Source of the DNA: Epulopiscium sp. Nele67-Bin005
Lineage (GTDB): Bacteria > Bacillota > Clostridia > Lachnospirales > Cellulosilyticaceae
Reading direction: 5' to 3'
Length of the DNA: 44,031 bases
NCBI GenBank assembly: GCA_002007365.1
Contig: LNZR01000066.1
Location: 1 to 44,031, forward strand
Below, one piece after another: positions 30,745 to 39,917 of this stretch. The position numbers were made by a program, and so were the translations under genes. The notes below the pieces were generated by a model. The model saw only the letters and a list, made by a program, of their open reading frames with translations. It did no database searches and was not told the origin of the DNA. Numbering within the stretch: the stretch's first letter is position 1; every line of letters starts with the position of its first letter.

Positions 30745-31968
30745 TTATTTTTGTAATAATTTTTGTAACAATTCTAGCTGAATATAATATCCTGTTTCAT
30801 CTTGGAAAATAGGTAGCTCTTCAAAACTTTCTTCTCCGTTAATTATAACTTTATTTCCGTTGATGATAATTTCACTATCAGCAAATAACGTGATTTTTTC
30901 ATCTGGATATGCCAAAATTATTTGTTCATCTATAATTTTTAGTTGAATATTATTTGCCTTAATATATTCTTCTAACAAAATATAGGTTCTATCCAAAACT
31001 TGCATAAAAGTATATCTTCTTCCATCTAATTCTCCTATATACCAATTGCTATATAGATGCATTTTTGGGGATAGGGGTAGTAATTTTGATTGAGATGGCA
31101 ATTTTAAAAACTGGTCAACCTGTTCTAAATCTATAATATTATCAGCATTTTCAATGAGTTGAGGCAAAGTAATTTTTTCTTTATTTACCATGACGATATC
31201 ATTTCCAACTTCAAAAGTTAGACGGTTTCCATTAAATATCAAACTAATAATATTTTCCTCTTGTTCAATTTCTATATTATGTTGTTTGGCATAGTCCTCC
31301 AAAGTCGGTTTTGGTTTTATAGTTACGGCTTGTTGCCCCATAGCTTCCCACATTTTTTTAAATATTTCAGCGGGATATTGCTCAACGGCTGCTGTTTTTG
31401 GATCTGTTGCATAAACAAAATATTTATCATACCCAACTACTACTAAAGTGTGAAGTGGAGATGCCCAATATACTCTCTCTCCTACAGGGTCAATCCAGCT
31501 ATTTGTTATTTCTGCTTCTTTCAAACTCACCCAAACCATTACAGGTTGATTATTAGTTAATGAATTATATATATCATTTAGTGACGTATTTGTTAAATCT
31601 TGGGCTTGATTTGGTAAATAATTGTTAATCATTTTAATAATTGCTGGGGCATATATACCAAGTCCTCTTTCTGAAAATGGGCTGCCAATAAATGCTTCTG
31701 TTGGATTTTTTGCATACCACTGCTCCTCAACTATAATTATTTCATCTTTTGGCATATCTTTTGCAACCTGAATTTTTGATATGTCATAACCTGAATATTG
31801 AAGTAACATAGTAAGAGCTGTAGCCTCGCAACCTGTTGGTAATTCGGGCATCTGATTAATTTTTGGAATATCATATATCATATAACTATAGGGTAGTGAA
31901 GCTTCGTTTGCAAAGTTTATGTTAGAAACTGTTAGGAATGTTAAAAAAGTTATTATAGTTTTTTTCAT
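30745..31968 (-). CDS. Secreted C39-family peptidase with copper-amine-oxidase-N-like C-terminal domain
   Basis: Signal peptide; LPTGCEATALTMLLQYSGYD; HTLVVVGYDKYFVYATDP; NGNKVIINGEESFEELPIFQDETGYYIQL. Confidence 0.8.
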   Translation of the reverse strand: MKKTIITFLTFLTVSNINFANEASLPYSYMIYDIPKINQMPELPTGCEATALTMLLQYSGYDISKIQVAKDMPKDEIIIVEEQWYAKNPTEAFIGSPFSERGLGIYAPAIIKMINNYLPNQAQDLTNTSLNDIYNSLTNNQPVMVWVSLKEAEITNSWIDPVGERVYWASPLHTLVVVGYDKYFVYATDPKTAAVEQYPAEIFKKMWEAMGQQAVTIKPKPTLEDYAKQHNIEIEQEENIISLIFNGNRLTFEVGNDIVMVNKEKITLPQLIENADNIIDLEQVDQFLKLPSQSKLLPLSPKMHLYSNWYIGELDGRRYTFMQVLDRTYILLEEYIKANNIQLKIIDEQIILAYPDEKITLFADSEIIINGNKVIINGEESFEELPIFQDETGYYIQLELLQKLLQK

Positions 31969-32090
31969 ATAAGTAGTATTCTCCTTTTAAATTGTAATAT
32001 TAGTATCTAAAATTTGTAATACTTTTATTCATATGGCAGCAATTTTAATAGTAAAAATATGTATGAGATATTTATTATTTTTTGCAGACA

Positions 32091-32120
32091 AAAAAACCCT
32101 ACTATTATTAGTAAGGTTAA
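32091..32120 (-). terminator. Terminator at the 3' end of the flagellar/chemotaxis operon
   Basis: Minus strand aaccttactaataatagtagggttttttt. Confidence 0.75.
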
Positions 32121-32125
32121 TTTTG

Positions 32126-32908
32126 TTATTCGGGTTTTGTTAAGAGTCTAGTTAAAGCTTCTTCGTAAGTTGAATTTTTTTCAAATATTATGTTTCCATG
32201 ATGCAACAATCTTGTTTTGTCATAATAATCTATATATGCATGAAATTTTTCTTGGCTATCTACAATTTCATTGTCATATAACATTTGACTCATTTGTGTA
32301 GCCGTTGCATTTTGGGGGATAAATATCGAAACTTCTTCTGGAGGGTGTAGGGTTTCTCCAAGGTCAGTTTCTGGAGGTGCTGTTTGAGCTGGTGTCGCAC
32401 TTCCTTGAGTAATAGTTAAAGGGGTTTCTGGCATAGTATTATTATTTTCTGGAATAGTATTTTCTAGTTGAGTTTCAAAATCTTCTGGTATCGGTTCTTC
32501 TTCAGTATTATTAAACTCTTCCTCAAAAATATCCAAAACTATATTTTCTATTAATGTTGTACCTGCATTAAATGCCTGAATTGGTGATACTGGTCCTTCT
32601 TCTTTGACATATTCTTCATCTAAAGAGCTTTCATCAATGTATTCCATTTCTTGAATATTTTCACCTTCTGGGAAATACTCATTTTCTGGAGCATCAAAAT
32701 TTTCTTTTGCATATTCTATATTATTTTCGTTGTAGTTCTCGACGTTTGGTGTTGCTATATTATTTTGATTTATAATATTATTGCTATCATCATTAGAGGC
32801 AACTTCACTTCTCATACTTTCAATTCCAATAACTAAAGTAACTCCTCCTGTAATCATAAGCCCAATACCTAGGCCAATTAACAACACCATAAGCGTTTCT
32901 TTTTTCAT
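32126..32908 (-). CDS. Membrane-anchored protein with acidic low-complexity linker and MltG/YceG-like C-terminal subdomain
   Basis: N-terminal TM; Asn/Glu-rich linker; VSIFIPQNATATQMSQMLYDNEIVDSQEKFHAYIDYYDKTRLLHHGNIIF. Confidence 0.65.
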   Translation of the reverse strand: MKKETLMVLLIGLGIGLMITGGVTLVIGIESMRSEVASNDDSNNIINQNNIATPNVENYNENNIEYAKENFDAPENEYFPEGENIQEMEYIDESSLDEEYVKEEGPVSPIQAFNAGTTLIENIVLDIFEEEFNNTEEEPIPEDFETQLENTIPENNNTMPETPLTITQGSATPAQTAPPETDLGETLHPPEEVSIFIPQNATATQMSQMLYDNEIVDSQEKFHAYIDYYDKTRLLHHGNIIFEKNSTYEEALTRLLTKPE

Positions 32909-33265
32909 CTATTTAAGGCCTCTCTTTTTCTGCTCAAGCGAAAGGATTAATTGTATCTCTCCTTTGCCTCGTTGTAATTGTCGTGCAATCTGCTCAACGT
33001 TCATTCCCTTATTTGCTAGGTATAGGACTTGCTCATTTTCCGTTGTGCCATAAGCTGAAACTTCATTTTTAATTTCATTATCCAAACATTTATCAAAAAT
33101 TTCTTTTTTTGTTGCTGTTGGTAATTTATCGCTTTTGTTGGATAGTGCTTCTACTTCTTGGTTTTTTATATGTGCTAATCCAAATATTCCTACTAAAACG
33201 ATTATTAATCCAATACCTATTAGACCAAGCCCAACATAGGGCAAATTTTCTATCATTGTTCCCAT
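32909..33265 (-). CDS. DUF6115/SwrB-like single-TM protein
   Basis: N-terminal TM, C-terminal MNVEQIARQLQRGKGEIQLILSL; positioned after the sigma gene as swrB is in Bacillus. Confidence 0.65.
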   Translation of the reverse strand: MGTMIENLPYVGLGLIGIGLIIVLVGIFGLAHIKNQEVEALSNKSDKLPTATKKEIFDKCLDNEIKNEVSAYGTTENEQVLYLANKGMNVEQIARQLQRGKGEIQLILSLEQKKRGLK

Positions 33266-33379
33266 TTATTCTCCTTCTGAATTTAAAATTATATTATACG
33301 AAGTTAAATTAGTCATAGATATTTCGTTGTAAGAATACTCACATTAGTAAATTTTAATATTAGTTTAGTTTCACTTATT

Positions 33380-34129
33380 TTATAATGGAAAAGATAAATT
33401 ATACTTGTGTAGTTGCGGTCTTAATTTTTTTATTGAATTTGTGTGTAGTTGTGAAACTCTTGATTCTGATACTTCGAGTATGTGACTAATCTCTTTTAAT
33501 GTTAGCTCTTCAAAATAATATAATTTAATTACAAGTTGTTCTCGCTCTGACAAACTTTCAATTGCTAATCGTAAAATTTCCATTAGCTCTTGACGTTGTA
33601 TTTGTTGATCTGGAGTTTGTGTTGCTTCATCTTTAATACTACCGACATACCCTTCATGTTCATCAATTGAAATTAGAGTATTAATATTTGTTTCTTGCAT
33701 CAGCCTAAAATATTCTTCTTCATTTATCTCTAAGGCCTTCATAACTTCTTCTTGTGTTGGAGGTCTACCAAATTCGGCTTCCATTTCTAAACATTTTTTA
33801 GTCAAGTCTTTTTGCTTTTTGCGTAGTGTTCGTGGTACCCAATCTAGTTTTCTAATTTCATCTATTATAGCTCCCCTAATACGTAGGGAAGCATAAGTTT
33901 CAAATTTTACTTGCTTTTCGTGGTCAAATTTATCGATAGCATCTATTAATCCAATTACGCCATAGCCCATAAGGTCATCGACTTCGACGTAATTGTTTAA
34001 ATAAATTCCGAGCCTTCCAGCCACGATTTTAACGAGTTGGGCATAATGTGCAATAAGTGCTTGTTTAGTTTCTTTTGAAGCATTTTGTCGGTATGTACTC
34101 CACAATTTACTTACTTCTTTTTCGTCCAC
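33380..34129 (-). CDS. fliA: FliA/WhiG-family flagellar RNA polymerase sigma factor
   Basis: Sigma-70 region 2 and 4 motifs (KFETYASLRIRGAIIDEIRKLDWVPRTLRKK; LKEISHILEVSESRVSQLH). Confidence 0.95.
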   Translation of the reverse strand: MDEKEVSKLWSTYRQNASKETKQALIAHYAQLVKIVAGRLGIYLNNYVEVDDLMGYGVIGLIDAIDKFDHEKQVKFETYASLRIRGAIIDEIRKLDWVPRTLRKKQKDLTKKCLEMEAEFGRPPTQEEVMKALEINEEEYFRLMQETNINTLISIDEHEGYVGSIKDEATQTPDQQIQRQELMEILRLAIESLSEREQLVIKLYYFEELTLKEISHILEVSESRVSQLHTNSIKKLRPQLHKYNLSFPL

Positions 34130-34148
34130 CGTTAATCACCTCTGTTTT

Positions 34149-34634
34149 CTATATCTCTTTATGCCCATGACCAATTGTTTTAATTAGTAACACTCCTGTA
34201 TCTAAATTAAGTTCAATTGTTCTTCCATAGTTAGCTCCTACTTCACTTGCAACAATAGGAATTCTTAATTCTGCAAGCTTAGTTTTTGTTGCCTGAATGT
34301 TTCTTGCTCCAATTCTTAGTGTATCGTCCATGTTATTAAATTCAAACATCTGCGCTCCACCAGCAATTTTAGCTTCTAATTTTGATCTATTAACGCCTTC
34401 TTTTAATAATTGATTTAACAATTCATCGATACCAGTATCTGCAAATTTTGCTAAATTTTTATTATTTTTGATTTGTGTACTATCTGGTAACATAACATGC
34501 GCCATTCCACCAACTTTTTTCTGACGATCGTAAAGTGTTATCCCTACACAAGACCCAAGCCCTAGTGTTGTTAAGGTTTCTGGGGCTTTTCCTACCTTTA
34601 AATCTGCCATACCTACTTTAACTATTTTGCTCAT
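34149..34634 (-). CDS. cheD: Chemoreceptor glutamine deamidase CheD
   Basis: LTTLGLGSCVGITLYD, GGMAHVMLPDS. Confidence 0.97.
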   Translation of the reverse strand: MSKIVKVGMADLKVGKAPETLTTLGLGSCVGITLYDRQKKVGGMAHVMLPDSTQIKNNKNLAKFADTGIDELLNQLLKEGVNRSKLEAKIAGGAQMFEFNNMDDTLRIGARNIQATKTKLAELRIPIVASEVGANYGRTIELNLDTGVLLIKTIGHGHKEI

Positions 34635-35251
34635 AATAAACTCTCCATCGCCCCTATAATACGTCGTAAAGAAGAATCGTCAACTACAAATACATATCTA
34701 CCTTTAATTAGGTCTTCATTTCCTCTTACGCTCGTTTCTACTAAAACTAAGTTCTCATAATCTTCACTGTATGCAATTGCTGGTAGAGATAATACTGCTC
34801 CTGCCATATCAAATGCTGTACGTGGAGGTGTTTGATTGATGTCTAAAGATGTTAATGTTGTTAATGCATTTAGGTATGAACCAGCTAAAATGTTTCCAAC
34901 TTCACTAAGCAGAGAACGCTCCATCTCTCCTATTGAAAATACATCTTCTACAGTAATTCCCATAACTTGGTTAATAACTTGAACAACACTATCAATATCA
35001 AATACTAAAAGTAATAATCCTCTAACATCTTGAATAATTTCAATTAAGTTTACTGCAACGTAACTTTCTGGATCACCAAATACTGTTTCTAATTCACCAA
35101 TATCTCTTACCTTTACGTTTACAACTTCCATATGCACTCGGGCATTAATAACTTGCGATAATGCTGTAACTGCGTTTGCCGCGGCAATATTTCCTGCTTC
35201 TCTTAAACAATCTAACGATTCCGTTGATATGTCTTTGTATGCATCTATCAT
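34631..35251 (-). CDS. cheC: CheY-P phosphatase CheC
   Basis: LREAGNIAAANAVTALSQVI and ERSLLSEVGNILAGSYLNAL dual phosphatase motifs; overlaps cheD start. Confidence 0.96.
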   Translation of the reverse strand: MIDAYKDISTESLDCLREAGNIAAANAVTALSQVINARVHMEVVNVKVRDIGELETVFGDPESYVAVNLIEIIQDVRGLLLLVFDIDSVVQVINQVMGITVEDVFSIGEMERSLLSEVGNILAGSYLNALTTLTSLDINQTPPRTAFDMAGAVLSLPAIAYSEDYENLVLVETSVRGNEDLIKGRYVFVVDDSSLRRIIGAMESLL

Positions 35252-35263
35252 TTCAAATCCCCC

Positions 35264-35722
35264 CTATTCACTAATTTCAAAAGCTACTTCAATTAATCTT
35301 GGGTGGTCAAGTAGTGTAATAATTTCTTCGCCGTCTTCCATTTTTCCAACCCCAATAATATAACTTGAATCAATTTTTCCTTGCATAGAAGAAGAATTTT
35401 CAATTTGATCTCCTTCTAGGCCAACAACTTCTTTTACCTTATCAACGATAAGTCCAACCATTGCATCTTCCATACGTACAATGATAATTCTTGTACTATC
35501 TGTTGTTTCCATCTCTGGCATATAAAACACTCGTCTTACATCTACAACAGGAATAATCTCCCCACGTAAATTCATAACTCCACGAATGTTATATGGCGCA
35601 TTTGGTACGCGCATTATACTTTTCATTCTTTCAATAATTTGTACACTCTGAATGTCAATTCCATAATTTTGGCTATCCATCTCAAAGATTACAAACTGTC
35701 TAATTGTTGATGCTTCCGTCAT
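35264..35722 (-). CDS. cheW: Chemotaxis coupling protein CheW
   Basis: VIFEMDSQNYGIDIQSVQIIERM..., NLRGEIIPVVDVR. Confidence 0.96.
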   Translation of the reverse strand: MTEASTIRQFVIFEMDSQNYGIDIQSVQIIERMKSIMRVPNAPYNIRGVMNLRGEIIPVVDVRRVFYMPEMETTDSTRIIIVRMEDAMVGLIVDKVKEVVGLEGDQIENSSSMQGKIDSSYIIGVGKMEDGEEIITLLDHPRLIEVAFEISE

Positions 35723-35733
35723 TTTTTTACCTC

Positions 35734-37806
35734 CTATACTAACGTGTTAATATCCAAGATAAGAGCAACTTCACCATTTCCAAGAATAGTAGCTCCAGCT
35801 ATCATATGAATATTACCTAAGTATTTTCCAAGTGGCTTGATAACGATTTCTTGTTGTCCTGTTAATGAATCTACAACGAACCCAACTTGTTTTTCACCTT
35901 TTTTAACAATAACTACGATTAAGTTATCCTCTTGGCTTGACTCAAGTCCTAAAATAGAATCAAGTCTAACAATTGGAATTACTTCCGTTCTTAACACGAT
36001 AACTTCTTGATTTTGTACAAGTTTAATTTCATCTCCTGTGATATTTTCAATGTTTTGGATTGTGTTAAGTGGAATAGCATATTTCTCTCCACCAACATTA
36101 ACCATTAACGCTTGAATAATCGCAAGTGTAAGAGGTAGTCTTACAATAAATCGGCTTCCTTTTCCAAGTTTTGTTTCAACTTCAACAAGTCCACCAAGAG
36201 CAGTAATTTTACTTTTTACTACATCAAGACCTACTCCACGTCCTGATAAATCTGTAATTTGTTCAGCCGTACTAAAACTTGGTCTAAATAATAAATCAAT
36301 AGCTTCTTGCTCTGACATACTATCAAATACTTCTCTTGAAATATCTCCACGGTCAAACGCTTTTTGTTTAATTTTTTGAGTATCAATACCTTTACCATCA
36401 TCTTGTACTTCAATAACTACGCTGTTTCCATCTTGGTATGCACGAAGATTAATTGTTCCTTTTTCATTTTTACCAATTGCAATACGTTCTGCTGTAGTTT
36501 CAAGACCATGGTCAGCTGCATTTCTAAGAATGTGAATTAATGGATCTCCAATCTCATCTACTACTGTTCTATCTAGTTCAGTTTCTTCCCCAGACATTAC
36601 AAGCTCAATGTTTTTCCCGATTTTTCTTGATACGTCACGTATCATACGAGGGAAACGGTTAAATACTGTTTCAACTGGAACCATTCGCACTTTCATAACA
36701 GCATCATGAAGGCTTGTTGTAATACGCTCTAAGTATTCTACCGAGTCACTATAGTTGCTTTCTGAGTTGCTCATATCAGCCTCATTTAATCCTTCTAACT
36801 GAGTTTTGATAATGATAAGCTCACTAACTAGGTTCATCAGTGTATCAAGTCTTTCAATGTTAACACGTACACTTTTCCCTGCAACTTGTTGTTTTGCTCC
36901 ACCTGCTGCTGGTGCTGGCGTTGAGGCTGCTGGTGCCGCTGGTGCTGGCGTTGAGGCTGCCGGTGCTGCTGGTGCTGGTGTTGGCTCAACTTTTTCCTCA
37001 GCAATTTGTACTGGAGTTTGCTCTAATACATCAATTGCTACACCTTCAACTTCAGCTGCTGTTTCTACAGTCTTATAAATTTTGTCGTATTCTTCTTGTG
37101 TTAAATAATATAAAGTAAATTGTTGGTCAAACTTTTCATCTTCAATATCTTGAACACTAGGAACAGTATGTATAACTTCTCCCATACTTTCTAGGTCATT
37201 AAAGATTACAAAAGAACGAGCTGCTTTTAACATACAATTGCTAGATAATGTAATTGTAATTTTGAAAGCATGTAACCCAGAACGAAGTGCTTCGTCTTTA
37301 ACTTCTGCAACTTCTGCAGGTAAATCAGCGTCTGGTGGTGTAGATGATTTTGTTTCTGCTCCTCCTCCCACTGCTGGTGCTGCCCCCCCTGCTGCTGGTG
37401 CTGCTGCTACTGCACTTGCTCCTTTTGTTGCTAATATTGCTTCTAGTTGGTCAATCAAATCACTATAACTCTCATCACCCTCGCTAGAAGTATTAATAAT
37501 TTGATCTACATAGTTTTCTAGTGCATCTAAACATTGAAAAAGAATGTCTAGCATCTCTGGTGTAATGTGCAATTCACCATTTCTAATTTCAGATAACACG
37601 TTTTCTATACTATGTGTTAAACTTTGCATTCTTACAAAGCCCATTGTCCCTGCCATACCCTTTAATGTATGTGCAACACGGAAGATATCATTTAAAACCT
37701 GAATGTTATCTGGCTCGCCTTCAAGCTTTAAAAGGTTCTCATTAAGACTTTGTAAGTTCTCTCTAGATTCTTCAATAAATATTTGCAAATATTGATTCAT
37801 ATCCAT
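35734..37806 (-). CDS. cheA: Chemotaxis histidine kinase CheA
   Basis: HPt FRVAHTLKGMAGTMGF; ATPase NAADHGLE, GRGVGLDVVKSKI; C-terminal CheW-like domain. Confidence 0.98.
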   Translation of the reverse strand: MDMNQYLQIFIEESRENLQSLNENLLKLEGEPDNIQVLNDIFRVAHTLKGMAGTMGFVRMQSLTHSIENVLSEIRNGELHITPEMLDILFQCLDALENYVDQIINTSSEGDESYSDLIDQLEAILATKGASAVAAAPAAGGAAPAVGGGAETKSSTPPDADLPAEVAEVKDEALRSGLHAFKITITLSSNCMLKAARSFVIFNDLESMGEVIHTVPSVQDIEDEKFDQQFTLYYLTQEEYDKIYKTVETAAEVEGVAIDVLEQTPVQIAEEKVEPTPAPAAPAASTPAPAAPAASTPAPAAGGAKQQVAGKSVRVNIERLDTLMNLVSELIIIKTQLEGLNEADMSNSESNYSDSVEYLERITTSLHDAVMKVRMVPVETVFNRFPRMIRDVSRKIGKNIELVMSGEETELDRTVVDEIGDPLIHILRNAADHGLETTAERIAIGKNEKGTINLRAYQDGNSVVIEVQDDGKGIDTQKIKQKAFDRGDISREVFDSMSEQEAIDLLFRPSFSTAEQITDLSGRGVGLDVVKSKITALGGLVEVETKLGKGSRFIVRLPLTLAIIQALMVNVGGEKYAIPLNTIQNIENITGDEIKLVQNQEVIVLRTEVIPIVRLDSILGLESSQEDNLIVVIVKKGEKQVGFVVDSLTGQQEIVIKPLGKYLGNIHMIAGATILGNGEVALILDINTLV
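36895..36990. repeat. Tandem 30-bp repeat encoding AASTPAPAAP units in the CheA linker
   Basis: Encodes PAPAAPAASTPAPAAPAASTPAPAAGG; repeated ggtgctggcgttgaggctgc. Confidence 0.8.
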
Positions 37807-37978
37807 AGAGTAATCCCTCCATATCTTTTACTAAAATTTTCTGTTTTTATCTAAATTTCACGCCAATATATAATAATATGACGTTGATCCTTTGTTTAAT
37901 GCCTTCCTATATAAAGAATGACAAATTTATAATCCTATTATATTACAAAATTCTATTCCAAACAATTAAATTATTTAT

Positions 37979-38851
37979 TTAAGAATTTTTATTAGCTAAA
38001 ATTCGTCTAAACTTGTCTTTTAAACTCTCTTTTTGAGGAGCAACATCACTCATATTTAGTAATTTTCTAGCGACACTTGTATAACCAAGGCTAGATGGAG
38101 CATTTGCATTTACACTTTGGATTGGTTGTTGTGCTTTTATGGCCTTAACAAGTTGAGGGTCATATGGTATGCAACCACCATATTTAATGTCAAGGCCTAA
38201 AAAGTTCTTTCCTGTAACTGCGATTTTTCTATATACAGCGTCTGCTTCTTGCTGGCTATCTACTCTGTTTACTACTGCTGTAAAATTTGGTTTTAATCTT
38301 AAATCACGAACAAAAGTTTTTATTAATGCATATGCATCTGTTATTGAAGATGGGTCTGGTGTTATTACCAAACATACATCATCTGCCATCTCACAAAACT
38401 TGATAACAGTATCATTAATTCCTGCTCCTGTATCAATAATTAAAGTATCTGCTACAAATGTAAGTTTACTAAGCTCTTCTGCTATCATATCTAGTTGGTA
38501 ATCTTTCAAAAATAACATCTCTCGTACCCCAGAACCCCCCGAAATAAATGGTACATCATGAGGAGTGTACGTTATTATATCTTTAATCCCGTACCCCCCT
38601 TCAATCAGATGGGCTAAACTATATGTTGGGCGTTGTCCCAAAATTAAATCTATATTTGCAAGCCCAAAATCTGCATCTAATATTATGGGCTTTTGCCCAA
38701 GATTTTTTAGAGCTACAGATAAATTAGCCGAGAAATTACTTTTTCCAACGCCACCCTTACCACTTGTTACTGTAATAATTCTAAAAGGTTTTTGTGAGTC
38801 AAATTCTTTGTTCTGTATCATATCACGTAGTCGTGACGCTTGATCACTCAT
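37979..38851 (-). CDS. flhG: MinD/ParA-family flagellar number regulator FlhG
   Basis: ITVTSGKGGVGKSNFSANLSVAL; adjacent to flhF. Confidence 0.94.
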   Translation of the reverse strand: MSDQASRLRDMIQNKEFDSQKPFRIITVTSGKGGVGKSNFSANLSVALKNLGQKPIILDADFGLANIDLILGQRPTYSLAHLIEGGYGIKDIITYTPHDVPFISGGSGVREMLFLKDYQLDMIAEELSKLTFVADTLIIDTGAGINDTVIKFCEMADDVCLVITPDPSSITDAYALIKTFVRDLRLKPNFTAVVNRVDSQQEADAVYRKIAVTGKNFLGLDIKYGGCIPYDPQLVKAIKAQQPIQSVNANAPSSLGYTSVARKLLNMSDVAPQKESLKDKFRRILANKNS

Positions 38852-39917
38852 ATTTTACTCTCCCTATTAACAATTTAACATACTGCAAACTCTCAAATTT
38901 TTCAATATCTTCTGGTACTGCTTGTCCGTTAGTCATAAAGGCTATTGGTTTTTTCGTGCAATACGTAATATTCATCAAGTTCCCTATTGCATCTGTTTCA
39001 TCTAGCTTCGTTACTATTAGCGAAAAATCTTTTGCCACATTCTCGTATATTTTAATTATATTCTTAATATCTCTATAAGATGTGCTAATATTTAATACTA
39101 AGAAAATTTGGCGTTCTTTTGGCCATGCAAGAAGCCTTTTTAATTCATCTAATTGTTCTAGGTTTTTGTGAGAACGACCTGCCGTATCTATAAAAATATG
39201 GTCTGCGTCTTTCCATTTTTCAATGTATGTTATTACATCTTGTTCATTGTAAATAGTTTCAATTGGTACACCCAAAATCTCTGCATATGTTCTTAGTTGC
39301 TCAACTGCTGCAATTCTGTACGTATCTGCTGTAAGAAGCACCACTTTTTTCTTTTCTTGTAATACTTTCATAGCTGTTAGTTTTGCTATTGTAGTAGTTT
39401 TTCCAACTCCTGTTGGCCCAATAAAAAAGTTTACTTGTGGCAAGTTGTGATTAAATTTTGGCATTAGCTGAGTTAGTGTTCCATATAAAGATTTACTTAT
39501 TTCTCGAACATCATCACTTGTAGTTTTTGAGATAATTTCATCTATAATTTCAGGCTGAATTCCCTCTTCCAAAAGTGATGCTCGTAAAAATTCTTTTGGG
39601 CTACTTATATCATTACTTATTTTGTCTTCTTTTTGGGTAGTTAATACCTCAATTTCGTTTTTTTGTACTGGATTTAAAAGGTCGTCCCACCCAGTTAAAT
39701 CATTTTCGATTAACTGTTCCTCATCTTCTTTGTGATAAGATGGTTCTTCATCTTCTAGGGCAATTGTAATACACCATTGAGACTTATTAAATAGCCCAAG
39801 TAGCCCAGATTTTTTTTCCTCTTGGCTACTTATAACTATTACATCTTCCCCATAGTCTTTTTTTATTTGCTCTTGAAGTTGTCCCTCGCTCTTTCCAGTA
39901 ACTCTTAAAATCCTCAT
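38844..39917 (-). CDS. flhF: Flagellar biosynthesis GTPase FlhF
   Basis: SRP-GTPase FIGPTGVGKTTTIAKL, DTAGRSHKN, TKLDETDAIG. Confidence 0.96.
   Translation of the reverse strand: MRILRVTGKSEGQLQEQIKKDYGEDVIVISSQEEKKSGLLGLFNKSQWCITIALEDEEPSYHKEDEEQLIENDLTGWDDLLNPVQKNEIEVLTTQKEDKISNDISSPKEFLRASLLEEGIQPEIIDEIISKTTSDDVREISKSLYGTLTQLMPKFNHNLPQVNFFIGPTGVGKTTTIAKLTAMKVLQEKKKVVLLTADTYRIAAVEQLRTYAEILGVPIETIYNEQDVITYIEKWKDADHIFIDTAGRSHKNLEQLDELKRLLAWPKERQIFLVLNISTSYRDIKNIIKIYENVAKDFSLIVTKLDETDAIGNLMNITYCTKKPIAFMTNGQAVPEDIEKFESLQYVKLLIGRVKYE

Noticed and set aside
36806-37468. Plus-strand ORFs rich in GAGVEAAGAA / leucine
   Set aside because: Antisense of the CheA Ala/Pro linkers.
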